Origin: Chryseobacterium sp. c4a
Lineage (GTDB): Bacteria > Bacteroidota > Bacteroidia > Flavobacteriales > Weeksellaceae
DNA length: 64,000 nt
Direction of reading: 5' to 3'
Assembly (NCBI RefSeq): GCF_009900745.1
Contig: NZ_WXVU01000016.1
Location: 87,295-151,294 of the forward strand
Position 1 is the first letter of the stretch, and each line of letters opens with the position of its first letter. The notes under the pieces were generated by a model, which was given only the letters and a program-made list of their open reading frames with translations, did no database searches and had not been told where the DNA came from. Made by a program: the position numbers and the translations under genes. Of this stretch, positions 49,387-58,750 are shown in pieces.

Positions 49387-52221
49387 ATGGACGCAACACA
49401 AGATAAAAGGCTGTTTCTCATCGATGCTTATGCGATGATTTTCAGAGGATATTACGCACTGATCAGGAATCCAAGGTTAACAAGCACAGGTTTAGATACC
49501 TCTGCCATCTTTGGTTTTACCAACTCTTTGATTGAATTGATCCGAAGAGAAAAACCAACTCACCTGGCTGTTGTTTTTGATGTAGGAAGAGCAAGCGTAA
49601 GAACTGATGATTTCGCTGATTATAAAGCCAATAGAAGTGAAACTCCTGAAGCAATTAAAATTGCAGTTCCATATATTCACAGGATTCTGGAAGGAATGCA
49701 CATTCCGATTCTGGGTGTTGAAGGATACGAAGCTGATGACGTAATAGGCACCATTGCCTGCAAAGCAGAAAAAGAAGGCTATACCACTTTTATGGTAACA
49801 CCGGATAAAGACTTTGCACAGCTGGTTACCGATAAAATCAAAATTTATAAACCAGGATTAAAAGGTGGAGATATTGAAATTCTGGGCGTAGAAGAAGTGA
49901 AAGCCAAATATGAGATCGAAGACCCTAAACAGGTCATTGATTATCTGGCCATGATGGGTGATGCTGTAGATAATATTCCGGGATTAGAAGGTGTTGGAGA
50001 GAAAACTGCCATGAAATTCCTTAAAGAATTCGGAAGCATTGAAAACTTACTGGCTAATACCGATAAACTAAAAGGGAAGTTAAAAGAAAAAGTAGAAGCC
50101 TCTGCAGAACGCGGAATAATGTCTAAAAAACTGGCTACTATTATTTGTGATGCTCCTGTAGAATTCCATCAGGAACAATACGATCTTGAAACTCCTGATT
50201 TTGAAAAAGTAAAAGAAGTTTTCGAAGAAATCGAATTCCGAAGATTATATGAAAACCTTTACAGAGCTTTTGCTCCGGCAGTTACAGAAACAGTTGCGGT
50301 AAGCGAAGTGGAGGTAAAGCAGGCTCCAGTTAATACAGAAGCAAAAGGGCAGGTAATGCAGCTTGATCTTTTTGCCAATTTTGAAGAGCTGGATCAGGCT
50401 ACTTCTACAAAATCATCTATTGAGCATAATGACCACCTTTATCAGTTTGTAGATAATCCAAAAGCTCAGAAAAAGCTGGTAGATAATCTATTAAAGCAAA
50501 GAGCTGTTTGTTTTGATACAGAAACCACTTCATTGAATGAGCTGGAAGCAGAATTGGTAGGAATGAGTTTTTCCTATAAAAAAGGATTAGCCTATTATAT
50601 CCCTTTATCAGAAAATAGAGAAGAAGTATTGCAAACGCTTGAAATCTTCAGACCGTTTTTTGAGAAAGAGGACTTACTGAAAATCGCTCACAATTTAAAA
50701 TTCGATTATAAAATATTAAAGCAGTACGACATTACCGTGAAAGGTGCCATGTTCGATACTATGATTGCCCATTACCTGCTGAATCCTGACGGAAGACACG
50801 GAATGGATTATCTTTCTGAGGTATACCTGAATTATAAACCAGTTTCCATTGAAACTATTATCGGGAAAAAAGGGAAAAAACAAGGAACTTTCAGAGATGC
50901 CGATCTTAGAACACAGACAGATTACGCTGCAGAAGATGCCGATGTAACATTCCAATTGTATGAGCTATTTGCTCCACAATTGAAAAAAGAAAATTTGGAA
51001 GAGCTTTTCTTCAATATTGAAATGCCTCTGATGGAAGTTTTAGCTAAAATGGAACTTGCAGGAATTTCTTTAGATGAAAAATGGCTGGCACAGGAAAGTA
51101 TTGACCTTGAAAATGACCTACGGAATTTAGAAAAAACGATTTTTGAGCTCTCAGAAGAAGAATTCAATATGAATTCACCTAAACAATTAGGAGAAATTTT
51201 GTTTGAAAAAATGCAGCTTGATCCTAAAGCCAAGAAGACAAAAACAGGACAATACGCCACTTCAGAAGATGTACTTCAAAAGTTGGCTTCAAAGCATGAG
51301 ATCATCAAGCATATCCTGGAATACAGAACCTATCAGAAATTAAAATCAACGTATGTAGATGCTTTGCCATCGCAAATTGATAAATTAGATAACAGAGTAC
51401 ACACCAACTTCTCTCAGACTACAGCCGCTACAGGCCGTCTGGCAAGTGTGAATCCAAACTTACAGAATATTCCGATCAGAACATTGAGAGGACAGCAGAT
51501 CCGTGGAGCCTTTGTTTCAGGAGAAGGGAAAAAGATAATTTCTGCCGATTACTCACAGATTGAACTTCGTCTTATCGCTGAAATTTCAGGAGAAGATAAC
51601 ATGATTAAAGCATTCCAAGATGGAGAAGATATTCACGCCTCTACAGCTGCGAAGCTCTTTAAGATTCCTTTGGATGAAGTTTCAAAAACCCAAAGAAGCC
51701 AGGCTAAGACCGTAAACTTCGGAATCATTTACGGACAAGGAGCTTTTGCTTTAGCTGAACAAACCGGATTATCCCGTACAGAAGCCAAACAAATGATCGA
51801 AGCTTATTTCGAAACCTATCCGAAACTGAAAGAATATATGGCAGAACAGGTGAACAAAGCTCGTCAGATGGGATACGTTGAAACCATTCTGGGAAGAAAG
51901 CGTCATTTAAAAGATATTAATTCCAACAATTTTGTAGTAAGAGGACATGCAGAAAGAAATGCAGTAAATGCTCCGGTACAAGGGAGTGCAGCAGATATTG
52001 TGAAAATTGCTATGATTAAGATTGATCGTGAACTGGAAGAACAGCAGTTAAAAACAAAAATGCTTCTTCAGGTGCATGATGAATTGGTATTTGAAGCTCC
52101 GGCAGATGAAATTGAAGCCGCTTCAAAATTGATTAAAACCGAAATGGAAAATGCCCTGAAAACACAGGTTCCGTTATTGGTAGAAATTGGTGTAGGGGAT
52201 AACTGGCTGGAAGCACATTAA
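49387..52221 (+). CDS. polA: DNA polymerase I
   Basis: A 944-residue DNA polymerase I with all three activities. The 5'-3' flap nuclease is at about 1-290 (KRLFLIDAYAMIFRGYYALI, EGYEADDVIGT, VTPDKDFAQLV). A 3'-5' exonuclease follows with intact ExoI (FDTETTSLN), ExoII (HNLKFDYKIL) and ExoIII (YAAEDADVT) residues, so proofreading should work. The polymerase domain carries motif A (DYSQIELR), motif B (RSQAKTVNFGIIYG) and motif C (VHDELVFE). It fills gaps after Okazaki primer removal and in repair. It is single-gene, ending at a strong terminator. Confidence 0.95.
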   Translation: MDATQDKRLFLIDAYAMIFRGYYALIRNPRLTSTGLDTSAIFGFTNSLIELIRREKPTHLAVVFDVGRASVRTDDFADYKANRSETPEAIKIAVPYIHRILEGMHIPILGVEGYEADDVIGTIACKAEKEGYTTFMVTPDKDFAQLVTDKIKIYKPGLKGGDIEILGVEEVKAKYEIEDPKQVIDYLAMMGDAVDNIPGLEGVGEKTAMKFLKEFGSIENLLANTDKLKGKLKEKVEASAERGIMSKKLATIICDAPVEFHQEQYDLETPDFEKVKEVFEEIEFRRLYENLYRAFAPAVTETVAVSEVEVKQAPVNTEAKGQVMQLDLFANFEELDQATSTKSSIEHNDHLYQFVDNPKAQKKLVDNLLKQRAVCFDTETTSLNELEAELVGMSFSYKKGLAYYIPLSENREEVLQTLEIFRPFFEKEDLLKIAHNLKFDYKILKQYDITVKGAMFDTMIAHYLLNPDGRHGMDYLSEVYLNYKPVSIETIIGKKGKKQGTFRDADLRTQTDYAAEDADVTFQLYELFAPQLKKENLEELFFNIEMPLMEVLAKMELAGISLDEKWLAQESIDLENDLRNLEKTIFELSEEEFNMNSPKQLGEILFEKMQLDPKAKKTKTGQYATSEDVLQKLASKHEIIKHILEYRTYQKLKSTYVDALPSQIDKLDNRVHTNFSQTTAATGRLASVNPNLQNIPIRTLRGQQIRGAFVSGEGKKIISADYSQIELRLIAEISGEDNMIKAFQDGEDIHASTAAKLFKIPLDEVSKTQRSQAKTVNFGIIYGQGAFALAEQTGLSRTEAKQMIEAYFETYPKLKEYMAEQVNKARQMGYVETILGRKRHLKDINSNNFVVRGHAERNAVNAPVQGSAADIVKIAMIKIDRELEEQQLKTKMLLQVHDELVFEAPADEIEAASKLIKTEMENALKTQVPLLVEIGVGDNWLEAH

Positions 52222-52250
52222 TAGAATAAACTTACTTAAATAATAAAATA

Positions 52251-52278
52251 AAAACTTCTGCCTACAGGCAGAAGTTTT
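52251..52278. terminator. Bidirectional terminator between polA and the Imm22-like gene
   Basis: Perfect 12-bp stem AAAACTTCTGCC / GGCAGAAGTTTT with loop TACA; T run on both strands. It serves both convergent genes. Confidence 0.9.
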
Positions 52279-52281
52279 TAT

Positions 52282-52680
52282 TTAAACGTCAAACTCAATC
52301 TCACCAATATAATACAGCTTGTTTTCCTCCCCATCCACAGAAACAGGGTTAGGAATTACAAATCTACTGGCAAGAACAATAGTGTTTACCGGAGTATCCA
52401 GGCTCAGATCATTAAGCTTTTGTTCAAGAATAGGAAGCCATTGGTCTGCATAAGAATATTCTGAAAACTTTTCAACCAGTCCTAGCCTTTCGTCTTCAAA
52501 ACCATATTCTATAAAGTCATCATCAAACCATTTGATATTTTGAGACTCTGCAAATTTTGAAACATACTGATCATCATTTTCCTCTTCCAGATAATAATTT
52601 TCATCCTCTTCTACAAAAGCATAAAATTCTTCTTCATTTTTAAAATACCCCAGCCAGAAGTGAGAAATTTCTTTGTCCAT
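52282..52680 (-). CDS. Imm22-like immunity protein (orphan)
   Basis: A 132-residue acidic cytosolic protein. The pattern HFWLGYFKNEEEFYAFVEE, then YVSKFAESQNIKWFDDDFIE, a long helix, and a C-terminal NTIVLASRFVIPNP strand resembles the Imm22 family of polymorphic-toxin immunity proteins. It stands alone between polA and mgtC with no toxin gene next to it, so it may protect against toxins of neighbours or sister cells. The family call is from memory and moderate in certainty. Confidence 0.55.
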   Translation of the reverse strand: MDKEISHFWLGYFKNEEEFYAFVEEDENYYLEEENDDQYVSKFAESQNIKWFDDDFIEYGFEDERLGLVEKFSEYSYADQWLPILEQKLNDLSLDTPVNTIVLASRFVIPNPVSVDGEENKLYYIGEIEFDV

Positions 52681-52929
52681 AATGTATTGTTTGTTGTATT
52701 ATTTAATATAATGATTTACAATGGATTTTCCAAGTGATTACACTTTTCCAATTACCTTTTGCTGTTGAAAAAATAAATGCAATCTTCTTATTTTCTCATT
52801 TGGAAGTGTAATATTACAAAAGTTTTCCGTTAGATCAGAATTTTTAAGTAGCAGTACACAAAGTTGGAGATCAAAAATAGTTCCGTAAAATTTTTTATTG
52901 TAATTTTATTCTATTGTTAAATTTTAAAC

Positions 52930-53577
52930 ATGGAATTTCTACAGGATCATTATGTAGTGAAGAATGAACTGCTGTTAATCTTTATCTCGGTTATGCTTGG
53001 ATTAATGATTGGAGCTGAGCGCGAATATCGTAATAAATCTGCCGGACTGCGTACTTTTATTCTAGTTTGCTTTGGAGCTTGTCTATTTACAATTCTTTCT
53101 ATTAAAATTGGAGTTGCCAATCCGGATCGTCTTGCCGCCAATATCATTACCGGAATAGGTTTTTTGGGGGCTGGAGTTATATTTAAAGGTGAAAATAAAA
53201 TTGAAGGAATTACTACAGCTACTACCATCTGGGCAACAGCCTCTATAGGAATGGCGGTAGGTTCCGGATATGTTTATTTTTCTCTTTTGGGAACGGCTTT
53301 GGTGCTTATTGTGCTAAGTGCTCTAACTTATCTTCAGAGCTTCATAGATAACTATAACAAAATAAGGGAATATAAAATAGGATTCAGTCGTTCAGAAGAT
53401 GCCAGACATTGTGAAGAACTGTTTAAAGAACATCACTTGAAGTATTTATTAATTAAACAACAATATACTCAGGGAAATATTACTGTTACATGGAGAATTA
53501 CAGGGAAGAATACCCAGCATGAAAAACTGATGAAAGATCTTATTGATGATCCCAGAATTATTGCTTATCAGTTTTAA
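52930..53577 (+). CDS. MgtC/SapB-family membrane protein
   Basis: A 215-residue inner-membrane protein with about five spans in the first 140 residues. The family signature is clear: LMIGAEREYRNKSAGLRTFI (about 20-39), RLAANIITGIGFLGAGVIFK (about 63-82) and GITTATTIWATASIGMAVG (about 89-107). A soluble C-terminal domain (about 145-215) looks ACT-like, as in MgtC. MgtC proteins influence magnesium and phosphate homeostasis and F-type ATPase activity; the precise role here is unknown. No upstream riboswitch was recognised. Confidence 0.9.
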   Translation: MEFLQDHYVVKNELLLIFISVMLGLMIGAEREYRNKSAGLRTFILVCFGACLFTILSIKIGVANPDRLAANIITGIGFLGAGVIFKGENKIEGITTATTIWATASIGMAVGSGYVYFSLLGTALVLIVLSALTYLQSFIDNYNKIREYKIGFSRSEDARHCEELFKEHHLKYLLIKQQYTQGNITVTWRITGKNTQHEKLMKDLIDDPRIIAYQF

Positions 53578-53591
53578 TATAAAGCAAAAAA

Positions 53592-53607
53592 AAAGGCCGA
53601 AGCCTTT
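53592..53607. terminator. Terminator between mgtC and nlpE-like genes
   Basis: AAAGGC-CGAA-GCCTTT hairpin flanked by A and T runs, in the 34-bp space between converging genes. Confidence 0.75.
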
Positions 53608-53611
53608 ATTT

Positions 53612-54094
53612 TTATTTTTTCTTCAATATATAAAGATCCTTGTTAGGCCCATCGATTTCTTTTCCTTCCATATCCAGTTGGAAAATCATGCCTTCAGCAA
53701 CTTTATACTTATTTTCAGCCGTTTTACCTTTTAAAGTGATAATACTTCCTGTAGCATCCCATGTAAAAGTTCCTTTATCTTCGTTCTTGGATTTTCTTTC
53801 AAGATATTCTTCAGTAATGCTGAACGTTTTATCATTGTTCAATGTTAATGAAGTCTTGATTCCAGGACAATCTGCGCATGGTACAGTTCCTTCATAAGTA
53901 CCATTCCAATCCAACGAATTTTCAGTCGTGTCTCCTTGTGCACTTGTGATAGGATGAGCGATGCTGTCTGTAGTTGCAGCAGTTGCAGTAGAATCGGTAG
54001 TTGAAGTTTTGGTGTCAACAGTTTCTTTTTTAGAACAAGAAGCAAGGAATAAAGCTGCTCCAATTCCAAGGATAAGTGTTTTGTTTTTCATCAT
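53612..54094 (-). CDS. NlpE N-terminal-domain lipoprotein (copper resistance / envelope stress)
   Basis: A 160-residue lipoprotein (ASCSKKE, Cys20) with a Thr/Ser-rich linker (about 25-60) and a C-terminal NlpE N-domain: WNGTYEGTVPCADCPGIKTS with its CxxC, TLNNDKTFSITEEYLER, and GTFTWDATGSIITLKGK. In E. coli NlpE this lipocalin-like domain senses lipoprotein transport and surface contact and is linked to copper tolerance. The second (OB) domain of NlpE is absent, as in many Bacteroidota versions. The 315 bp upstream (54095-54409) contain no recognisable gene. Confidence 0.85.
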   Translation of the reverse strand: MMKNKTLILGIGAALFLASCSKKETVDTKTSTTDSTATAATTDSIAHPITSAQGDTTENSLDWNGTYEGTVPCADCPGIKTSLTLNNDKTFSITEEYLERKSKNEDKGTFTWDATGSIITLKGKTAENKYKVAEGMIFQLDMEGKEIDGPNKDLYILKKK

Positions 54095-54409
54095 AATAAT
54101 TAATTTAAGTATGTTTTTTATTAAACTGACAAGCTATAAACAAAAATTGAGCCAAGAAAATATGATATTTTGGAGTGCCTGATATGAGGTACGGAATGTA
54201 AGATACAGGTTTCGAAATGAAGGAAATGAGGGTCGGGAATTGAGATAGGAAAGATAAATAATTAATTTGCTTATAAGTGCTTATTTTTATAAATACCGAA
54301 TGGTAATTCACTGTGCATTGATGAGGTAAAATTGAGTCTTATCATTTTTACCCCTGTTTTATTGGTTCTATTCCTATTTTTCTTCGTAAATTCGGGCAAA
54401 ATTTTAATT

Positions 54410-56548
54410 ATGACAAAAAAGATACTTTTATCCGTATTTCTTTTGCCGGCTGCAATGGCATTTGCACAACAATATGGAGGAATGTGGATTCCTACAGAAC
54501 TGAATGAAAAGGAAATGAAGGATTTGGGAATGAAGATTTCCGCAAAGGACATTTTCAACCCTCAGAAGCCGAGCATAAAAGATGCAGTTGTACAGTTTAA
54601 CGGTGGATGTACCGCAGAAATTATCTCTCCTAAAGGATTATTACTGACTAACCACCACTGTGGATTTGGGCAAATTCAAGCACATTCTACAGTTCAGAAC
54701 GACCTTCTTTCAAATGGTTTCTGGGCTAAAAATATGAATGGTGAACTTCCAAATCCAGGAGTAAAAGTAGATTTTATCGTAGATATTAAAGATGTTACCT
54801 TCCAGATTCTAGAAGGAACAGACCATCTTACTGAACCTGAACTTACCAAGAAGATCAATAACAACATTGAGGTTTACAAAAACTCTCAAAAAATTGAATC
54901 TTACCAATCGATACTGATAAAGCCAATGTACTACGGAAACAAGTACTATGCTTATACCATTGAAACATATAAAGATATCCGTCTTGTAGGAGCACCACCT
55001 CAAAGCATCGGAAAATTTGGAAGCGATACCGATAACTGGGTTTGGCCTAGACATACCGGAGATTTCTCTATGTTCAGAATCTATGCAGACAAAGACAACA
55101 AGCCTGCAGAATATTCAAAAGACAACGTTCCTTACGTACCAAAACATTATTTACCGGTTTCTATCAAGGATAAGAATGAAAATGATTTCACATTTGTATT
55201 CGGATTCCCAGGAAGAACTACAGAATATCTTCCTTCAGTTGCCGTAGAGAAAATTATGAAGGATATTGATCCTGCAAGAATTGCTGTACGTGATGTCGCA
55301 TTAAAAACTTTGGACGAAAAAATGCGTGTAGATAACGAAACACGTATTAAATATGCTTCCAAATATGCATCTGTAGCCAATTACTGGAAAAAATGGATCG
55401 GTGAAGTAGAAGGATTAAAGAAATCCAATGCTGTAGAGAAAAAAGTAATGTATGAAGGATCTTTAGTCGCTAAAAATCCTGAAGTTAAAACTACTTTAGA
55501 TCAGTTGAACAAACTGTACAATGAGCAGGCACCTTACGCATTGAATAATGCTTACTATACAGAAGTGGTAAGAAATGCTGAAACATTAAAGCTTGCAGGA
55601 GATTACTATGACTTTGTAGCGACTGTAGAAGCTGGAAGAATGGATGAGAAGGAGCTTACAAAGTTTAAAACAAAACTTACTTCTTTCTATAAAGATTACA
55701 GTGCAGAGCTTGATGCTAAAGTAACAGCAAAATTACTAGCTTTATATACTAATAAAACAGCGCCACAGTTTTTACCGGCAGGATTCAACAAATATAAAGA
55801 TGAGAACGCCAATATTCCTGTAGTAGAAGATATGTCTAAAAACTCTATCATTACAGGAAGAACAGCTGTAAACGGAGGTACATTAACTGCAGATATTGAT
55901 AAGGCTTTCTCTAACCAGGATAAGTTGATTAAGACTTTGAAAAAAGATCCTATCTATCAGCTTTACGTTTCTATGAAAGAAACTTACATGAAAACGGCAG
56001 ATCCGCAATATACTACACTTCAGGCAAAAATTGATGCCTTACAGAAGAAGTTTATGGCTCAGCAGATGGAAACGGATAAAGACAGAAAATTCTTCCCGGA
56101 TGCTAACTCTACCCTTCGTGTAACTTACGGTAAAATTAAAGGTTCTACTCCAAGAGATGCCGTTTCTTACGGATACCAGACTCACCTTGCTGGAGTAATG
56201 GAGAAATATGTGCCTGGAGATTACGAATTCGATGTTCCTAAAAAACTGATTGAGCTTTATAACAAGAAAGATTTCGGAATTTATAAAGATAAAACCGGTG
56301 ACGTTCCTGTAGGATTTACAGCAACCAACCATACAACAGGTGGAAACTCAGGAAGTCCAACTCTTGATGCCAACGGAAACCTGATTGGTCTTAACTTCGA
56401 CAGACAGTGGGAGGGAACTATGAGTGATATTAACTTCGATCCACGTTTCAGCAGAAACATTATGGTGGATACAAAATATATCCTATTCATCGTTGAGAAA
56501 TTTGCAGATGCTAAATGGCTTGTTGATGAAATGAAGGTTATAAAATAA
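54410..56548 (+). CDS. Dipeptidyl-peptidase 11 (S46 family, Asp/Glu-specific)
   Basis: The start was placed at 54410 because it opens a proper signal peptide (MTKKILLSVFLLPAAMAFAQ); the upstream in-frame ATG adds an unrelated hydrophobic stretch. The 712-residue periplasmic serine exopeptidase has the S46 triad: His in LLTNHHCGFGQ, Asp in SDTDNWVWPRHTGDF, and Ser647 in GGNSGSP. Eighteen residues after Ser647 stands Arg665 (LNFDRQWEG), equivalent to Arg673 of Porphyromonas gingivalis DPP11, which selects Asp/Glu at P1; DPP7 has Gly there. It releases dipeptides from peptides for amino-acid supply. Confidence 0.9.
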   Translation: MTKKILLSVFLLPAAMAFAQQYGGMWIPTELNEKEMKDLGMKISAKDIFNPQKPSIKDAVVQFNGGCTAEIISPKGLLLTNHHCGFGQIQAHSTVQNDLLSNGFWAKNMNGELPNPGVKVDFIVDIKDVTFQILEGTDHLTEPELTKKINNNIEVYKNSQKIESYQSILIKPMYYGNKYYAYTIETYKDIRLVGAPPQSIGKFGSDTDNWVWPRHTGDFSMFRIYADKDNKPAEYSKDNVPYVPKHYLPVSIKDKNENDFTFVFGFPGRTTEYLPSVAVEKIMKDIDPARIAVRDVALKTLDEKMRVDNETRIKYASKYASVANYWKKWIGEVEGLKKSNAVEKKVMYEGSLVAKNPEVKTTLDQLNKLYNEQAPYALNNAYYTEVVRNAETLKLAGDYYDFVATVEAGRMDEKELTKFKTKLTSFYKDYSAELDAKVTAKLLALYTNKTAPQFLPAGFNKYKDENANIPVVEDMSKNSIITGRTAVNGGTLTADIDKAFSNQDKLIKTLKKDPIYQLYVSMKETYMKTADPQYTTLQAKIDALQKKFMAQQMETDKDRKFFPDANSTLRVTYGKIKGSTPRDAVSYGYQTHLAGVMEKYVPGDYEFDVPKKLIELYNKKDFGIYKDKTGDVPVGFTATNHTTGGNSGSPTLDANGNLIGLNFDRQWEGTMSDINFDPRFSRNIMVDTKYILFIVEKFADAKWLVDEMKVIK

Positions 56549-56615
56549 TTTTAAAAGTTATACCTTTAAAGAATCTATTTGAATTTATTTTGAATAGATT
56601 CTTTTTTATTTTAGG

Positions 56616-57617
56616 ATGAAAGACAGCCTCATTAATTTATTTACTGCTTTTGAAACAGGTCATCTCGGGAAGTCTTTTCCGTTGAATTACTGTTTACCTG
56701 TCTATCACTGTGTTTCTGATGAGAACTTACCCCATATCAAACATGTGATTTCCTATAAAAATACCAGACAGTTTGAAGAAGATCTCGACAGTATTTCAAA
56801 ACATTTTCAATGGGTAAACTGGGAAGAATTCAAAGATTTCACTGTCGGAAAGTTCAAACCTCAGAAAAAAATAGCTCTTCTTACCTTTGATGATGGTTTC
56901 AGTGAGTTTTATAATATTGTTGCTCCTGTATTGGAACGCAAAGGAATTTATGCCTGTAATTTTATAAATCCGGCTTTCATTGATAATAAAGATCTTATGT
57001 TCAGATGCAAAGCCAGTCTGCTTATAGAAACTATTGAAAATAAAAAAGACATTCATCCTGAGCTATACCGTATTTTATTTCTTGATAAAGGCACTACAAA
57101 GGATATTTTAAAAAAGGAAATCCTAGAGGTTACCTATCAGAAGAAAGAAATCCTGGATGAGCTCGCTGAAAAGCTTGAACTTGATTTCAAATCCTATTTA
57201 AAAGAATATAAGCCTTATTTAAGCACAGAGGAATTAAAAAACTTGACAGATAGAGGCTTTGGGATATCTTCTCATAGTTGGGATCATCCAAAATTCGGAA
57301 CGTTATCTCTGGAACAGCAGATGGATTCTATCCATAAAACCTTTACCTACTTAAAAGAAAATGATTTCCTGTATGAAAGTTTTGCTTTTCCTTTTACTGA
57401 TTTTGGCGTGAAAAATACCTTCTTTGAAGAACTCTTTAAAAATAAAGAAATACACTGTACCTTTGGAACTGCAGGTATTAAACTAGACAGTGTGAAAAGA
57501 AATTTTCAGAGAATTCCAATGGAAATGGGGATGAGCGCAGAAAAAATCCTGAAAAAAGAAATTGCTTACTTCAAATTGAAAAAGCTGATCAATAAAAATA
57601 CCATTGTTAGAAAATGA
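56616..57617 (+). CDS. Polysaccharide deacetylase-family protein
   Basis: A 333-residue cytosolic or peripheral protein with a NodB-like fold. The metal-binding motif 1 is TFDDG (Asp92-Asp93), and motif 2 is ISSHSWDHPKFG (His-x3-His, near residue 218). The expected Arg and C-terminal Leu-His motifs are less obvious, and an insertion of about 90 residues lies between motifs 1 and 2. It removes an N- or O-acetyl group from a polysaccharide or small glycan. Its stop overlaps the start of the next gene (ATGA), which encodes a GNAT acyltransferase, so the pair may tailor the same glycan or lipid. Confidence 0.8.
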   Translation: MKDSLINLFTAFETGHLGKSFPLNYCLPVYHCVSDENLPHIKHVISYKNTRQFEEDLDSISKHFQWVNWEEFKDFTVGKFKPQKKIALLTFDDGFSEFYNIVAPVLERKGIYACNFINPAFIDNKDLMFRCKASLLIETIENKKDIHPELYRILFLDKGTTKDILKKEILEVTYQKKEILDELAEKLELDFKSYLKEYKPYLSTEELKNLTDRGFGISSHSWDHPKFGTLSLEQQMDSIHKTFTYLKENDFLYESFAFPFTDFGVKNTFFEELFKNKEIHCTFGTAGIKLDSVKRNFQRIPMEMGMSAEKILKKEIAYFKLKKLINKNTIVRK

Positions 57618-58690
57618 TAGAGCTGAAAACATTTAATAGAAAAGAACTGGAAGACTTTGTGTCATCCGGTGAATTCAGTAAGTATGATTTTCTTCCTATT
57701 ACAGCTCATCGGGCGATCTCACAGATTAATAATCCTAAAGCATCGGATGATCAGACACTTCTTATTTTAGCTTTCTTTGAAGGAAAACTCGCAGGATATG
57801 TTGGGTGTTTCCCTGATTATTTTATGGTTGATGGAAAGAAAGTACACTTCGCTTGGTTGAGCACGCTCTATATCAATCCTGAGTTTCAAAAGAAAAGACC
57901 TGCAAAAAAACTATTGAAGAAGGTTTTTGAAGAATACAATGGTCAAATTGCTATCACAGAGTTTACCAAAGAGGCTGAAGCTTTATACATTATCATGGGT
58001 GTTTTTGATTATGCATTTCCTAAAAGAGGGAAGAGGTATTACTTCAGAACAGATGCTGCAGGAATCATTCCTGAGAAAAAACCGCAAACAAAAATAGGAA
58101 AACCTCTTTTTTATACTTTGGATGCCATAGCAAATTCCTTAATCTCAATAAAGAACCTGAGTGTAGGAAAACCAAACTTCAAATATGAAATCCTTGATCG
58201 TGCAGATGCGGAAAGTATAAATTTTGTGGCTGGATTTTCAGAAAATCGAAATGCTGAAGAAATCAATACCTTTATAGATCATCCCTGGATTCTAAAAGGT
58301 AAAAAAGAGGAGAAGTATTACTTTTCAAGCTTTGCTGAGGTCTTTACTTACTTTTGGGTGAAAATTTATAATGATAGTGGTGAACTTACAGCTTGTCTCC
58401 TGCTTCAGATTCGGAATGGCTACCTTAAAATACCTTACCTTTTTTCAAATAATGATTACGATAGAATCGTACGGTTTTTAAGTTATTTCATCATTGAAAA
58501 TAAAATAAAAGGGTTTACTTGTTATCATCTTCAGCTGAATGAAGCCATATCTCACTCTAGCGTATTTCCAAAAATTTATGAACGGGACTCCAAGCGGGAG
58601 TATCTTTTCCATAAAGAATTATTGCAAAACCTTCCTGAAACCTTCAATCCTCATTTCCAGGACGGAGATGGTGATTGTATGATGACATAA
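57614..58690 (+). CDS. GNAT-family acetyltransferase
   Basis: A 358-residue protein with an N-terminal GNAT domain (about 30-150; AGYVGCFPDYFMVDGKKVHF, WLSTLYINPEFQKKRPAKKL) and a C-terminal region of about 200 residues (from about 180) that looks like a second, degenerate GNAT or FemAB-like unit. The usual R/Q-x-x-G-x-G pyrophosphate loop reads QKKRPAKK, so acyl-CoA binding may be altered. The 4-bp overlap with the deacetylase implies translational coupling. The acceptor is unknown. Confidence 0.7.
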   Translation: MIELKTFNRKELEDFVSSGEFSKYDFLPITAHRAISQINNPKASDDQTLLILAFFEGKLAGYVGCFPDYFMVDGKKVHFAWLSTLYINPEFQKKRPAKKLLKKVFEEYNGQIAITEFTKEAEALYIIMGVFDYAFPKRGKRYYFRTDAAGIIPEKKPQTKIGKPLFYTLDAIANSLISIKNLSVGKPNFKYEILDRADAESINFVAGFSENRNAEEINTFIDHPWILKGKKEEKYYFSSFAEVFTYFWVKIYNDSGELTACLLLQIRNGYLKIPYLFSNNDYDRIVRFLSYFIIENKIKGFTCYHLQLNEAISHSSVFPKIYERDSKREYLFHKELLQNLPETFNPHFQDGDGDCMMT

Positions 58691-58710
58691 GAAAATTAGA
58701 ATAGTAAAAT

Positions 58711-58744
58711 AAAAGCCGCTCAATACTTATATTGAGCGGCTTTT
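58711..58744. terminator. Bidirectional terminator
   Basis: AAAAGCCGCTCAAT (58711-58724) pairs perfectly with ATTGAGCGGCTTTT (58731-58744); it lies between the GNAT gene and the converging M16 protease gene. Confidence 0.9.
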
Positions 58745-58750
58745 TTATGT

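Noticed and set aside
53845..54069. Alternative-frame ORF rich in Leu/Gln within the NlpE-like gene
   Set aside because: It is the shadow of the Thr/Ser-rich linker of the real lipoprotein, with repetitive ACA/GCA codons read out of frame.
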